A stretch of DNA of 14,163 bases, taken from positions 1-14,163 of the forward strand of contig JAFUWR010000265.1 of NCBI GenBank assembly GCA_017471125.1, read 5' to 3'. Below the pieces are notes generated by a model that made no database searches, was not told the origin of the DNA, and saw only the letters and a program-made list of their open reading frames with translations. Origin of the DNA: Clostridia bacterium (GTDB lineage: Bacteria; Bacillota; Clostridia; Christensenellales; Aristaeellaceae). Positions 1 to 6,198 of this stretch are shown here, piece after piece (the stretch's first letter is position 1; each line of letters starts with the position of its first letter). Position numbers and translations under genes: made by a program.

Positions 1-929
1 AGCGGCTCCAGCACCGCCGCGATGACCTTCGTCGCCAGCATCCCCGCGGCCAGCGTGAGCATCGGCTGGATGCACACGTGGGCCACATACAGCACCCCGG
101 TCAGGCCCACCGCCTGCCGCGCCGCGCCCGCGCTGGCTGCCAGCGAGCCCGCCGCGCCGGAGATGTCCCCGCCCACCACGGGCACCAGGTTCTCCAGCGC
201 CAGCCGCGCGGTCTGTATGGCCGCGGAATCCCGGGCCGCGCCTATCAGCCCCTCCACGGACATGAGCCCGCCGAACAGGAACATCGACAGGGTCAGTAGC
301 CACCTCACCGCGCTCTTGATGAGCGCAAACAGCCGATACAGCGTGAACCGGGCCGACAGGCTCCCCGCCACGGCCACGGCGCAGGCCGCCGCGCAGAGCC
401 GCATCCCCGCGCCCCGCAGGACGAGGTCGATGAGGCTTACACACTCCGCGGCCAGCGGGGTCAATATGGACGCCGTGGCCGTCGCGCCGGTCAGCGTGGA
501 CACGGACACCATGACGGGTGCCATGACCTGCGCGGCCCCGTCCAGCCTGTCCAAAAACGCCTCCGCCACCGCCCGCAGGGACGCGGCCTCGCCCGTCAGC
601 GCCACGGCGCACGCGAGGGCGCACAGCAGGTTCGACATCCCCAGCGCCGCGGGATTTCGGCCCAGCAGCACCCGAAGTCCCGCGCACAGCGCCACGGGCA
701 GGACGAGCTGTTTCAGCAGTGCCGCGAAGGTCCCGGTCAACTGCTCCCGCGTGTCGTCCCAGAGCTTGCGCATGACCTGTCCCGGCGTCCCGGCCTCCCC
801 GGTCAGCAGGTCCTTGAGCGTGCCCCAGGCGTCGAAGCCGTCCTCCGCGGCGAACCCGGCCAGGCCGTCGAAGCCCGCCTGCCGGGCGATGTCTAAATCC
901 TCCGCATGCGCCGACAGGCACAGCAGCAT
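1..929 (-). CDS. spoIIIAE: Stage III sporulation protein AE (partial, 3' end off the window)
   Basis: Multi-pass membrane protein of the SpoIIIA-SpoIIQ channel complex, which sits in the mother-cell membrane around the forespore and is needed for late forespore gene expression. The minus-strand frame stays open from the window edge to ATG 929, giving about 309 residues; the family is usually near 400, so roughly the last quarter is missing. The N-terminus carries a hydrophobic stretch ending in an AHA-like signal cleavage site (MLLCLSAHA). It is followed by a soluble acidic segment and then several hydrophobic helices (for example LVLPVALCAGLRVLL and AAACAVAVAGSL). ATG 929 overlaps the spoIIIAD stop codon (ATGA arrangement), implying translational coupling. 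An in-frame GTG at 947 would lengthen the signal peptide (VAACAVMLLCLSAHA) and is a credible alternative start, because ATG 929 lacks a clear ribosome binding site. Identity rests on sequence character plus position after AA-AB-AC-AD. Confidence 0.93.
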   Translation of the reverse strand, partial: MLLCLSAHAEDLDIARQAGFDGLAGFAAEDGFDAWGTLKDLLTGEAGTPGQVMRKLWDDTREQLTGTFAALLKQLVLPVALCAGLRVLLGRNPAALGMSNLLCALACAVALTGEAASLRAVAEAFLDRLDGAAQVMAPVMVSVSTLTGATATASILTPLAAECVSLIDLVLRGAGMRLCAAACAVAVAGSLSARFTLYRLFALIKSAVRWLLTLSMFLFGGLMSVEGLIGAARDSAAIQTARLALENLVPVVGGDISGAAGSLAASAGAARQAVGLTGVLYVAHVCIQPMLTLAAGMLATKVIAAVLEP

Positions 930-1315
930 CACGGCGCAAGCTGCCACAGCAAGTCCACGAGCCGCCCGGCCAGCGGCACGCAGAGCATCAATATGGCGAC
1001 GCGGGCGATCAGCGCCACCCGTCCGGCCAGCGCCGTCTCCCCGGCGTCCCGGCAGAGCTGCCCGCCCAGCTCCGCGATCACGGTGATGCCCGCGACGCGG
1101 AGGATGGTGGTCGTCGTGCCCCGGTCCATGCCGTCCACGAGTTCCGAAAGGCGTCCCGCCTGGGGCAGGACCTCCCTGACCCGCGTCCACAGGAGCGCCA
1201 CCGCCGCCGCGCCCACCGCCAGCGACACCGCCGTCGCCAGCTCGGGGCGTTCTACCCGGATGAGGGCGCAGAGCATCGCCGCCGCCACGCACAGGCCGAT
1301 CCACTGTATCGCCAT
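929..1315 (-). CDS. spoIIIAD: Stage III sporulation protein AD
   Basis: Small membrane protein of 128 residues (the family is about 130) belonging to the SpoIIIAC/AD family of the mother cell-forespore channel. The start MAIQWIGLCVAAAMLCALI is a first membrane helix. A second hydrophobic stretch follows (TAVSLAVGAAAVALLW), then the amphipathic stretch with GTTTTILRVAGITVIAELGGQLCRDAGE, and a final helix (VALIARVAILMLCVPLAG). The motif ending in ELGGQLCRDAGE is typical of SpoIIIAD. It lies 9 nt after spoIIIAC and overlaps the start of spoIIIAE by one base. A GAGGGCGG Shine-Dalgarno sequence just after the spoIIIAC stop supports the ATG. Confidence 0.95.
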   Translation of the reverse strand: MAIQWIGLCVAAAMLCALIRVERPELATAVSLAVGAAAVALLWTRVREVLPQAGRLSELVDGMDRGTTTTILRVAGITVIAELGGQLCRDAGETALAGRVALIARVAILMLCVPLAGRLVDLLWQLAP

Positions 1316-1324
1316 AGCCCGCCC

Positions 1325-1519
1325 TCACAGCGCGAACAGGCCGCGGATGCTGGTGAAGAAGGAGGAGATCATGCTCGCCACCATCATCAGCACCACCACC
1401 AGCCCGGACAGCGTGGCCAGCATGGCGATGTCGTCCCGTCCCGCGCGGCTGAGCACCTGCCCGATGACCGTCACCACGATGCCGATCCCGGCGATCCTGA
1501 ATACGAAGTCCACGTCCAT
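1325..1519 (-). CDS. spoIIIAC: Stage III sporulation protein AC
   Basis: A 64-residue two-helix membrane protein (the family is about 65-68 residues) of the SpoIIIA channel operon. It begins MDVDFVFRIAGIGIVVTVIG (helix 1). A short polar loop containing the characteristic SRAGRDDIA segment follows, then a second helix (LATLSGLVVVLMMVASMISS). The start is supported by a GAGGTGG ribosome binding site that includes the TGA stop of spoIIIAB, so translation is likely coupled. It resembles the C-terminal half of SpoIIIAD, as is known for this family. Confidence 0.95.
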   Translation of the reverse strand: MDVDFVFRIAGIGIVVTVIGQVLSRAGRDDIAMLATLSGLVVVLMMVASMISSFFTSIRGLFAL

Positions 1520-1528
1520 GCGTCCACC

Positions 1529-2029
1529 TCACAGCGCGATCAGCGCCAGCATCAGCCCCACCAGCACGCCCAGCGACAGGTACAGCTTCTCGGCCTCCCG
1601 GGCCCTGGCCTCCGCGGCCTCGAGGCTCCGGTTGAGGGCGGAGATCGTGCCGGTCAGCAGAATATCCTGCTGCTCCCGGCCGCTCTCGCCCAATTGGGAA
1701 AACAGCCCGTCCAGCGCCGTCCTGTCCTCCGATGTCAGCGCGTCGATGAGGCCGCCCCGCCTGCGCTCCGCGATGGCGACGCCCGTCCAGGTCTCCCCGG
1801 CGCTGACCCCCGGCCGCATCGCCCGGCCGACCCGCTCATAGGCGGGGCACTCCGCCCCGGCCAGGGCCGTCGCCACCGGCTCCAGCATGCGGATCATCCG
1901 GACGCGCAGCACCTGTGTGCCCCGGATCAAGCCGGTCAGCGTCGTCACCCTGCGCCGGGCGCTGGCCGAAGCCGCGCTCCCGCAGAGGGCGCACCCCACC
2001 ACCACGCACAGCGCCAGCGCGAACCGCAT
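1529..2029 (-). CDS. spoIIIAB: Stage III sporulation protein AB
   Basis: 166-residue protein (the family is about 170) with an N-terminal hydrophobic segment (FALALCVVVGCALCG), a helical cytoplasmic or intermembrane body rich in Arg and Glu, and a C-terminal hydrophobic helix (LYLSLGVLVGLMLALIAL). SpoIIIAB has a fold related to type II secretion GspF-type proteins and acts with the SpoIIIAA ATPase. The segment ERVGRAMRPG followed by SEDRTALDGLFSQLGESGREQ is the conserved region of the family. The ATG is preceded by AGGGAGG at a 6-nt spacing. The first 194 nt also lie inside the open frame of spoIIIAA (see the separate finding), which is unusual for this gene pair. Confidence 0.94.
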   Translation of the reverse strand: MRFALALCVVVGCALCGSAASASARRRVTTLTGLIRGTQVLRVRMIRMLEPVATALAGAECPAYERVGRAMRPGVSAGETWTGVAIAERRRGGLIDALTSEDRTALDGLFSQLGESGREQQDILLTGTISALNRSLEAAEARAREAEKLYLSLGVLVGLMLALIAL

Positions 2030-2888
2030 GCCATCCCTCCCTGATCCCGACGATGTTCCCGGGCCTGCCGCCCAGCAGTACGCTCACGTCGAACGCCCCG
2101 AGGGCGTCCCGCAGGGCGCGGCGGCGCATGAGCTGCTCAAAGCTCCCGGCGTGGGCCGAGGCGATGACCGCCGCGCCGCACCGCACGGCGTCGGCCAGGG
2201 CTTCCGCGTCCCCCGGCCCGCCGATCTCGTCGGCCACGACGACCTCCGGCGACGCCGCCCTGAGCAGATGCGGTATCGTCAGCGCCTTCGGCCCGCCGTC
2301 CATCACGTCCGTGCGCGGCCCCACGTCCAGCGTGGGCACGCCGTCCACGCAGGCGGCCAGCTCGTGGCGCTCGTCGGCGACGCAGACATTTTTACCCGCC
2401 TCCGACAGCTTCCGCGCGAGCTCCCGCAGGAGCGTGGTCTTGCCCATGCCGGGGCCGGAGACGATCAGGGCCGATCTGATCCCGCCCGTATCGTCAAGGA
2501 TGTATGGCAAAACGCTGTCGGCGCAGCCCCTGACCTCCCGGCTCACGCGCACGCACACCGACCCGACGCCCGCCATGCCCGCGATCCTGCCGCCGTCCCA
2601 CACGAGCCTGCCGCACACCCCGACCCGGCAGCCGTCCTTTAAGGTGAAGAAGCCCTGCCGAAGCTCCTCCTCCCGGGCGTAGAGGCTGTGATCTGAAAGC
2701 GCCGCGAGGATGCGTCGCAGCGTCCCGGCGTCCACGATCTCATCTGACAGCCAGTCGCCCGCCACGCCGCAAAGCTGAACGGGCCGTCCCGCCCGAAGCC
2801 GCACCTCGCGGACCTCGCCCGACATGCGCAAAAGCGTCGCGCCCGCCTCCCCGGGCAGCAATTCGCCCAGCGCCTTCAGCGTCCCCAT
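1836..2888 (-). CDS. spoIIIAA: Stage III sporulation protein AA, secretion-type ATPase, with atypical C-terminal extension
   Basis: AAA+/secretion-type ATPase that powers or organises the SpoIIIA channel in the mother cell. Seen in the protein, numbering from ATG 2888: a Walker A motif GPGMGKTT near residues 145-152, a Walker B-like run VVVADEIGG near 216-224, and the conserved CVADERHELAAC segment between them. From ATG 2888 it would be 350 residues; B. subtilis SpoIIIAA is 307. Recognisable family sequence ends near LLGGRPGNIVGIREG (about residue 285). The last 66 or so residues are an Arg/Gly/Pro-rich translation of spoIIIAB in another frame and are probably not a conserved domain. I chose ATG 2888 (MGTLKALGELL) over ATG 2906 because a GAGGGGG ribosome binding site precedes it and the likely promoter lies almost on top of 2906. 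It is the first gene of the operon. Confidence 0.92.
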   Translation of the reverse strand: MGTLKALGELLPGEAGATLLRMSGEVREVRLRAGRPVQLCGVAGDWLSDEIVDAGTLRRILAALSDHSLYAREEELRQGFFTLKDGCRVGVCGRLVWDGGRIAGMAGVGSVCVRVSREVRGCADSVLPYILDDTGGIRSALIVSGPGMGKTTLLRELARKLSEAGKNVCVADERHELAACVDGVPTLDVGPRTDVMDGGPKALTIPHLLRAASPEVVVADEIGGPGDAEALADAVRCGAAVIASAHAGSFEQLMRRRALRDALGAFDVSVLLGGRPGNIVGIREGWHAVRAGAVRGGGVRPLRERGFGQRPAQGDDADRLDPGHTGAARPDDPHAGAGGDGPGRGGVPRL

Positions 2889-2906
2889 GCTCTCGCCCCC
2901 TCTCAT

Positions 2907-2935
2907 ATCCTATGGCGCGTCTGCGCTGTTCATGC
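2907..2935 (-). promoter_or_regulatory. Candidate sigma-E promoter of the spoIIIA operon
   Basis: On the minus strand, CATAGGAT (2907-2914) matches the known sigma-E -10 form CATAnnnT. It is preceded at 14 nt by GCATGAA (2929-2935), a weak match to the sigma-E -35 element. In B. subtilis the spoIIIA operon is transcribed by sigma-E, so the position is as expected. Transcription would begin near 2900, very close to the ribosome binding site of ATG 2888, leaving a very short leader. The -35 match is only partial. Confidence 0.45.
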
Positions 2936-2946
2936 CGGATACGCGG

Positions 2947-2976
2947 TTGACGGGGCGGGGCAAAGGCTGGTATAAT
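2947..2976 (+). promoter_or_regulatory. Sigma-A-type promoter for the WYL regulator
   Basis: TTGACG (2947-2952) and a perfect TATAAT (2971-2976) are separated by 18 nt. They point into the WYL-domain gene that begins about 30 nt downstream. The promoter is divergent from spoIIIAA and about 12 bp from its probable -35 element, so the two could interfere with each other. Confidence 0.8.
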
Positions 2977-3006
2977 AGCGATGGATATTGTGATGGAGGC
3001 GATGGG

Positions 3007-3978
3007 ATGGCCGGGAACAAGTCGCGGATACTGTACCTCGTGAAGCTGTTCTCCGAGGAGACGGACGAGGACCACAGCCTGACGCTGAACGAGATCAACG
3101 ACCGTCTCGAGGCCGCGGGTCTCTCCGCCGTCACCCGCAAGACGCTCTACGAGGACTTCGAACAGCTTCGGGAGTACGGTCTGGAGGTCCAGTCCGAGCG
3201 CCGGGGCCGAAGCTCCTGTTACTTTTTGGCGGACCGGGCGTTCGAGCTGCCGGAGCTGAAGCTGCTGGTGGACTCGGTGCAGGCGTCGCGGTTCATCACC
3301 GAGCGCAAGTCCCGCCAGCTCATCCGCAAGCTGGAGGGCCTCGCCAGCCGCCACCAGGCCCGGGAGCTTCACCGGCAGGTGCTCATCACCGGGCGGGTCA
3401 AGAGCATGAATGAGTCCATCTACTACAACGTGGACAAGCTGCACGCCGCCATCAACCAGAACAGCCAGATCCAGTTCCAGTACTTCCAGTGGGACGTGAA
3501 CAAGAATATGGTGCTCCGGCACGACGGGGCGCTGTACACCGTTAGCCCCTGGGCGCTGATCCTGGACAACGAGAATTACTACCTCGTGGGCTTCGAGGGC
3601 GGCAGGATCAAGCACTACCGGGTGGACAAGATGCTGCGCATCAAGGCCACCGGCGTCCCCCGGGAGGGCGGCGAGCACTACCACGAGCAGGACTACGGCA
3701 GCAAGAGCGTGTTCGGCATGTTCGGCGGCGACGTGGTGCCCGTGACGCTGGAGGCGGAGGCCTGGATGGCGGGCATACTGATCGACCGCTTCGGCAACGA
3801 CCTCCCCATGATACAGACGGAGGACGAGAAGATCGAGGTCCGGGTGAACGTGGCGGTCAGCCCCCAGTTCTTCGGCTGGCTGGTCAGCCTGGGCGACGGC
3901 ATCCGGCTGACCGGGCCAAAGCCCGTCGTCGCGGCGATGCGGCGGCTGCTGACGGACATATCGTCGCATTATGATTAA
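3007..3978 (+). CDS. WYL-domain transcriptional regulator (YafY/DeoR-type HTH)
   Basis: 323-residue predicted DNA-binding regulator. An N-terminal winged helix-turn-helix (about residues 1-75) contains LTLNEINDRLEA followed by VTRKTLYEDFEQLREYGLEV, the usual recognition-helix pattern of this family. A helical linker (about 80-150) leads into a WYL domain (about 150-225). Its signature appears here as YYL (191-193, in place of WYL), preceded by SPWALI and followed by HYRVDKM (203-209), the counterpart of the common FRLDRI. A C-terminal WCX-like extension runs to the end. WYL domains are known to sense ligands, including nucleic acids or nucleotides in some cases; the ligand here is unknown. 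ATG 3007 is chosen because GGAGG lies 7 nt upstream; the frame is open farther upstream, but that part runs antisense to spoIIIAA and lies before the promoter. It appears monocistronic, with its own promoter and a palindromic terminator. Confidence 0.9.
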   Translation: MAGNKSRILYLVKLFSEETDEDHSLTLNEINDRLEAAGLSAVTRKTLYEDFEQLREYGLEVQSERRGRSSCYFLADRAFELPELKLLVDSVQASRFITERKSRQLIRKLEGLASRHQARELHRQVLITGRVKSMNESIYYNVDKLHAAINQNSQIQFQYFQWDVNKNMVLRHDGALYTVSPWALILDNENYYLVGFEGGRIKHYRVDKMLRIKATGVPREGGEHYHEQDYGSKSVFGMFGGDVVPVTLEAEAWMAGILIDRFGNDLPMIQTEDEKIEVRVNVAVSPQFFGWLVSLGDGIRLTGPKPVVAAMRRLLTDISSHYD

Positions 3979-4017
3979 AACCGACTATGGTCTGTACAGA
4001 CCATAGTCGGTTTTAAT
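3974..4017 (+). terminator. 44-bp perfect palindrome, probable terminator
   Basis: Two 22-nt arms (3974-3995 and 3996-4017) are exact reverse complements with no spacer, centred on GTAC. The descending arm ends in TTTTAAT, so the transcript forms a long hairpin with a short U tract. The left arm includes the TAA stop codon of the WYL gene. Probably a Rho-independent terminator, possibly working in both directions because the ends are A/T-rich on both sides. An operator role cannot be excluded. Confidence 0.75.
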
Positions 4018-4050
4018 ATGAGGTCCGCGCACGGCGCGGCCAAATCGTTA

Positions 4051-4083
4051 AAATCGGGTTTTTTTGTGCAGAAAAGCCGATTT
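4051..4083. repeat. Short inverted repeat upstream of the 4207 gene promoter
   Basis: AAATCGG (4051-4057) and CCGATTT (4077-4083) flank a 19-nt spacer with a run of seven T, and end 5 nt before the candidate -35 box. This could be an operator or chance. Together with a small GC-rich stem at 4025-4039 it is the only structure I see in the 3979-4206 intergenic stretch apart from the palindrome, promoter and ribosome binding site. Confidence 0.3.
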
Positions 4084-4088
4084 GTCTA

Positions 4089-4116
4089 TTGACTGGCCGT
4101 GGCAAAATGGTAAAAT
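4089..4116 (+). promoter_or_regulatory. Sigma-A-type promoter for the secreted protein gene
   Basis: TTGACT (4089-4094) and TAAAAT (4111-4116) with a 16-nt spacer. Transcription from here would give an untranslated leader of roughly 80 nt before the strong AAGGAGG ribosome binding site at 4192-4198 (8 nt from ATG 4207). I recognise no riboswitch class in that leader. Confidence 0.6.
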
Positions 4117-4206
4117 CAAACCATCCTAACCGGACGGGCTGTCAGGATTTACCACCTATGACGACGGTCCAAAACCATTCCGATATATGATAAGGAGGAA
4201 CTCATC

Positions 4207-4905
4207 ATGAAACGTCATATCGCCCTGCTCGTCGCCCTGCTGCTGGTCGCGGCCACGCTGCCCGCCTACGCCGCCGGCGCCATCGAGACCACCGAGGAGA
4301 CCTGGTACGTGCTGTCCCACTCCGACGACTATCGCGTCTACTTCTACGCGGGCGTGAAGAACGGCTCGGACAAGCCCGTGTCCGTCAACGACCTGCTGTT
4401 CGAGATCCAGGCGCCCGATGGCCTGACCATCGACTCCACCGCCAAGTACAAGCTCTATCCCGAGGTGCTGAAGGCCGGCGAGGAGGGCTGGCTGGTCATC
4501 TCCAAGGACGTGAAGGACGTCGCCAGCAAGTCCGACATCGACCACTACACGCTGACCATCACCAGCAAGGTCAACGAGGACAAGGAGTGCGTCGCCCTGG
4601 CCGTCAACGCGGGCTACCTGACCAAGGACGAGGACGACAACGAGGACGTGCTGCGCGCCAGCGTCACCAACAGCAATTCCGACGTGGCCTTCGACATCAC
4701 CGTCGCCATGGCCGCCAAGGACGCCGAGGGCAAGCTGCTGTACGTCGTGGGCGACACCGCCAAGGACACCGGCCTCGCCGCCAACGCCGCGCTGCTGCGC
4801 CGCGCTCTCATCCGCACCGACATCATGGACGAGCTGGAGGACAACGGCGTGGAGATCGCCTCCGCCGCCGCCATCGCCTACACCGTCAACGACCTGGACG
4901 ACTGA
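4207..4905 (+). CDS. Secreted protein with FxLYD-like sequence, function unknown
   Basis: 232-residue exported protein. Residues 1-22 form a signal peptide (MKRHIALLVALLLVAATLPAYA) with a likely cleavage after AYA. The mature part looks like two beta-rich modules. The second, about residues 145-232, has the FxLYD-type pattern: a VLRASVTNSNSDVAFDITVAM-like strand pair, then KDAEGKLLYV, a helix-prone AANAALLRRALIRTDIMDEL and a closing strand AAAIAYTV. The first (about 30-130) has a similar layout (VYFYAGVKNGSDKPVSVNDL). There is no lipobox cysteine and no C-terminal anchor, so it is probably released or wall-associated. It has its own promoter and precedes the TetR-MMPL cluster on the same strand, separated by a hairpin; functional coupling to the exporter is inference from position only. 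Confidence 0.8.
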   Translation: MKRHIALLVALLLVAATLPAYAAGAIETTEETWYVLSHSDDYRVYFYAGVKNGSDKPVSVNDLLFEIQAPDGLTIDSTAKYKLYPEVLKAGEEGWLVISKDVKDVASKSDIDHYTLTITSKVNEDKECVALAVNAGYLTKDEDDNEDVLRASVTNSNSDVAFDITVAMAAKDAEGKLLYVVGDTAKDTGLAANAALLRRALIRTDIMDELEDNGVEIASAAAIAYTVNDLDD

Positions 4906-4918
4906 AACCGCTGACCCC

Positions 4919-4950
4919 GTCCACAAACCGACTCTGGTCGGTTTGTGGAC
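4919..4950 (+). terminator. Hairpin without U tract between the secreted protein gene and tetR: weak terminator or operator
   Basis: Perfect 14-bp arms (4919-4932 and 4937-4950) around the loop TCTG. The following bases are CCCATTACG, not a T run, so intrinsic termination would be inefficient. Being a near-perfect dyad just upstream of a TetR-family gene, it could equally be the autoregulatory operator. It shares an AAACCGACTnTGGTC core with the 44-bp palindrome at 3974-4017. Confidence 0.5.
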
Positions 4951-4986
4951 CCCATTACGCAACGCGCTGCTCATAGGAGACACATC

Positions 4987-5544
4987 TTGGTATCCAGAAA
5001 GAAAATCGCCATCATGGAATCGTTGATGAAGCTGCTCGACGAGCGTCCCCTCAACCACATCACCGTCAGGGACATCGTGGAGGACTGCGGCGTGAACCGC
5101 AATACCTTCTACTATCACTTTGACGACATCTCCTCGGTGATCGAGGCCATCATCCTGCGGGAGGTGGACGGGGTGATGGAGGATTACAGGGACATCTCCT
5201 CGATGGAGGAGTGCTTCGAGGCCGCGTTCCGCATCGGCCACCAGCACCGCAACGCCGTGTACCACATCTACAATTCGTCCAACCGGGACTTCCTGGAGCG
5301 ACGCCTGATGGAGATCTGCAAATACGTGGCCACCCAATTCGTGGACAAGACCGCGGAGGGCCGTGTGCTACGGCCCGAGGACCGGGACATCATCATCCAC
5401 TCGTATCAATGCGAGTTCTTCGGCTACACCATCGACTGGCTGAACAACGGCATGGACGAGCACGCCAAGGCGCGCTTCCTCCGGCTGTGTCAGCTTCGCG
5501 CGGGCTCCACGCAGGAGATGCTGGACCGCAGCCGCATCATATGA
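4987..5544 (+). CDS. TetR/AcrR-family transcriptional regulator (TTG start)
   Basis: 185-residue regulator. The N-terminal helix-turn-helix occupies about residues 8-50: an initial helix KKIAIMESLMKLLDERPLN, then ITVRDIVEDCGVNRNTFYYHF. This is the classic TetR pattern ending in FYYHF with an acidic residue next. The C-terminal half is all-helical, with a tail (SYQCEFFGYTIDWLNNGM) of the type seen in TetR regulators of Clostridia. TTG 4987 is chosen because AGGAGA sits 6 nt upstream. An in-frame ATG at 4945 lies inside the hairpin, has no ribosome binding site, and would add 14 residues not expected in the family. TetR proteins usually repress adjacent efflux or membrane genes when no ligand is bound. 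Here the DUF308, repeat protein and MMPL genes follow on the same strand, so it likely controls them. The ligand is unknown. Confidence 0.9.
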   Translation: MVSRKKIAIMESLMKLLDERPLNHITVRDIVEDCGVNRNTFYYHFDDISSVIEAIILREVDGVMEDYRDISSMEECFEAAFRIGHQHRNAVYHIYNSSNRDFLERRLMEICKYVATQFVDKTAEGRVLRPEDRDIIIHSYQCEFFGYTIDWLNNGMDEHAKARFLRLCQLRAGSTQEMLDRSRII

Positions 5545-5609
5545 ACACCGAATACACAGGCCGCACATGGCCTTCAAACGATACATACCGCCATGGGAGG
5601 GAGCAGGAC

Positions 5610-6179
5610 ATGCGTTCCACTAAACTGATACGGGCCGCGAAGCTCGGCTATATCATACTTTCGATCATCACCTGCCTGATGGGCGCGGTGATGCTGACCC
5701 AGCCGGACGTGACCGTCGGGGTCATCGCCCGGGCCGTGGGCGCGATGATGGTGGCCTTCGGGGTCATCAAGCTCATGGGCTACTATTCCAGGGACCTTTA
5801 CCGGCTGGCGTTCCAGCACGACCTGGCCCTGGGCATACTGACCCTGAGCGTGGGCTGTCTGGCGCTGCTGAGGCCCGGCTGGGCGATGAACCTGCTGTGC
5901 CTGGCGCTGGGACTTGAGATCATTACAGAGGGCCTGTTCCGCATCCAGACGGCGCTGGACGCCCGGCGGTTCGGGCTCGAGACCTGGTGGCTCATCATGG
6001 CGCTGGCGGTGGTGGCCGGGGGCGTGGGCGTGGCGCTGATCGTCTCCCCCGCCGAGGGCGGCCTGATGCTCACCCAGCTCCTGGGCGCGTCGCTGATCGC
6101 CGAGGGCATCCTCAATCTCTGCGTGGCGCTATGCGCGGTGAAGATCGTCGCCCACCAGCAGCCCGATCTGAACTATTGA
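5610..6179 (+). CDS. DUF308/HdeD-type six-helix membrane protein
   Basis: 189-residue integral membrane protein, close to the usual length of HdeD-like DUF308 proteins. Six hydrophobic helices are visible: around residues 11-30 (LGYIILSIITCLMGAVML), 36-56, 71-90, 92-112, 126-146 (WWLIMALAVVAGGVGVALIV) and 152-176. They form two tandem three-helix DUF308 repeats, each with an ALxxRPGWA- or SPAEG-like turn. E. coli HdeD is linked to acid resistance, but most DUF308 proteins have no known role. ATG 5610 follows GGGAGG at 9 nt. The gene lies 65 nt after tetR and 19 nt before the giant repeat protein, so it is probably co-transcribed and may be an accessory membrane subunit of the MMPL system (inference). 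Confidence 0.85.
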   Translation: MRSTKLIRAAKLGYIILSIITCLMGAVMLTQPDVTVGVIARAVGAMMVAFGVIKLMGYYSRDLYRLAFQHDLALGILTLSVGCLALLRPGWAMNLLCLALGLEIITEGLFRIQTALDARRFGLETWWLIMALAVVAGGVGVALIVSPAEGGLMLTQLLGASLIAEGILNLCVALCAVKIVAHQQPDLNY

Positions 6180-6198
6180 TAAAACGGAGGCAGGCATC

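Noticed and set aside
22..1086. Long plus-strand frame (354 codons) over the left edge
   Set aside because: Antisense to spoIIIAE and spoIIIAD, with a Ser/Ala/Pro/Arg-rich translation typical of a shadow frame.
2740..3969. 409-codon minus-strand frame opposite the WYL gene
   Set aside because: It has low-complexity Val/Leu/His-rich sequence and runs against a well-supported regulator with its own promoter.
4117..4206. Riboswitch in the leader of the secreted protein gene
   Set aside because: Only short weak stems could be drawn (for example ATCCT with AGGAT); no conserved riboswitch core was recognised.
4156..5337. 393-codon minus-strand frame opposite the secreted protein and tetR genes
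   Set aside because: Shadow frame rich in Val, Gly, Asp and His; both opposing genes have clear domains and ribosome binding sites.
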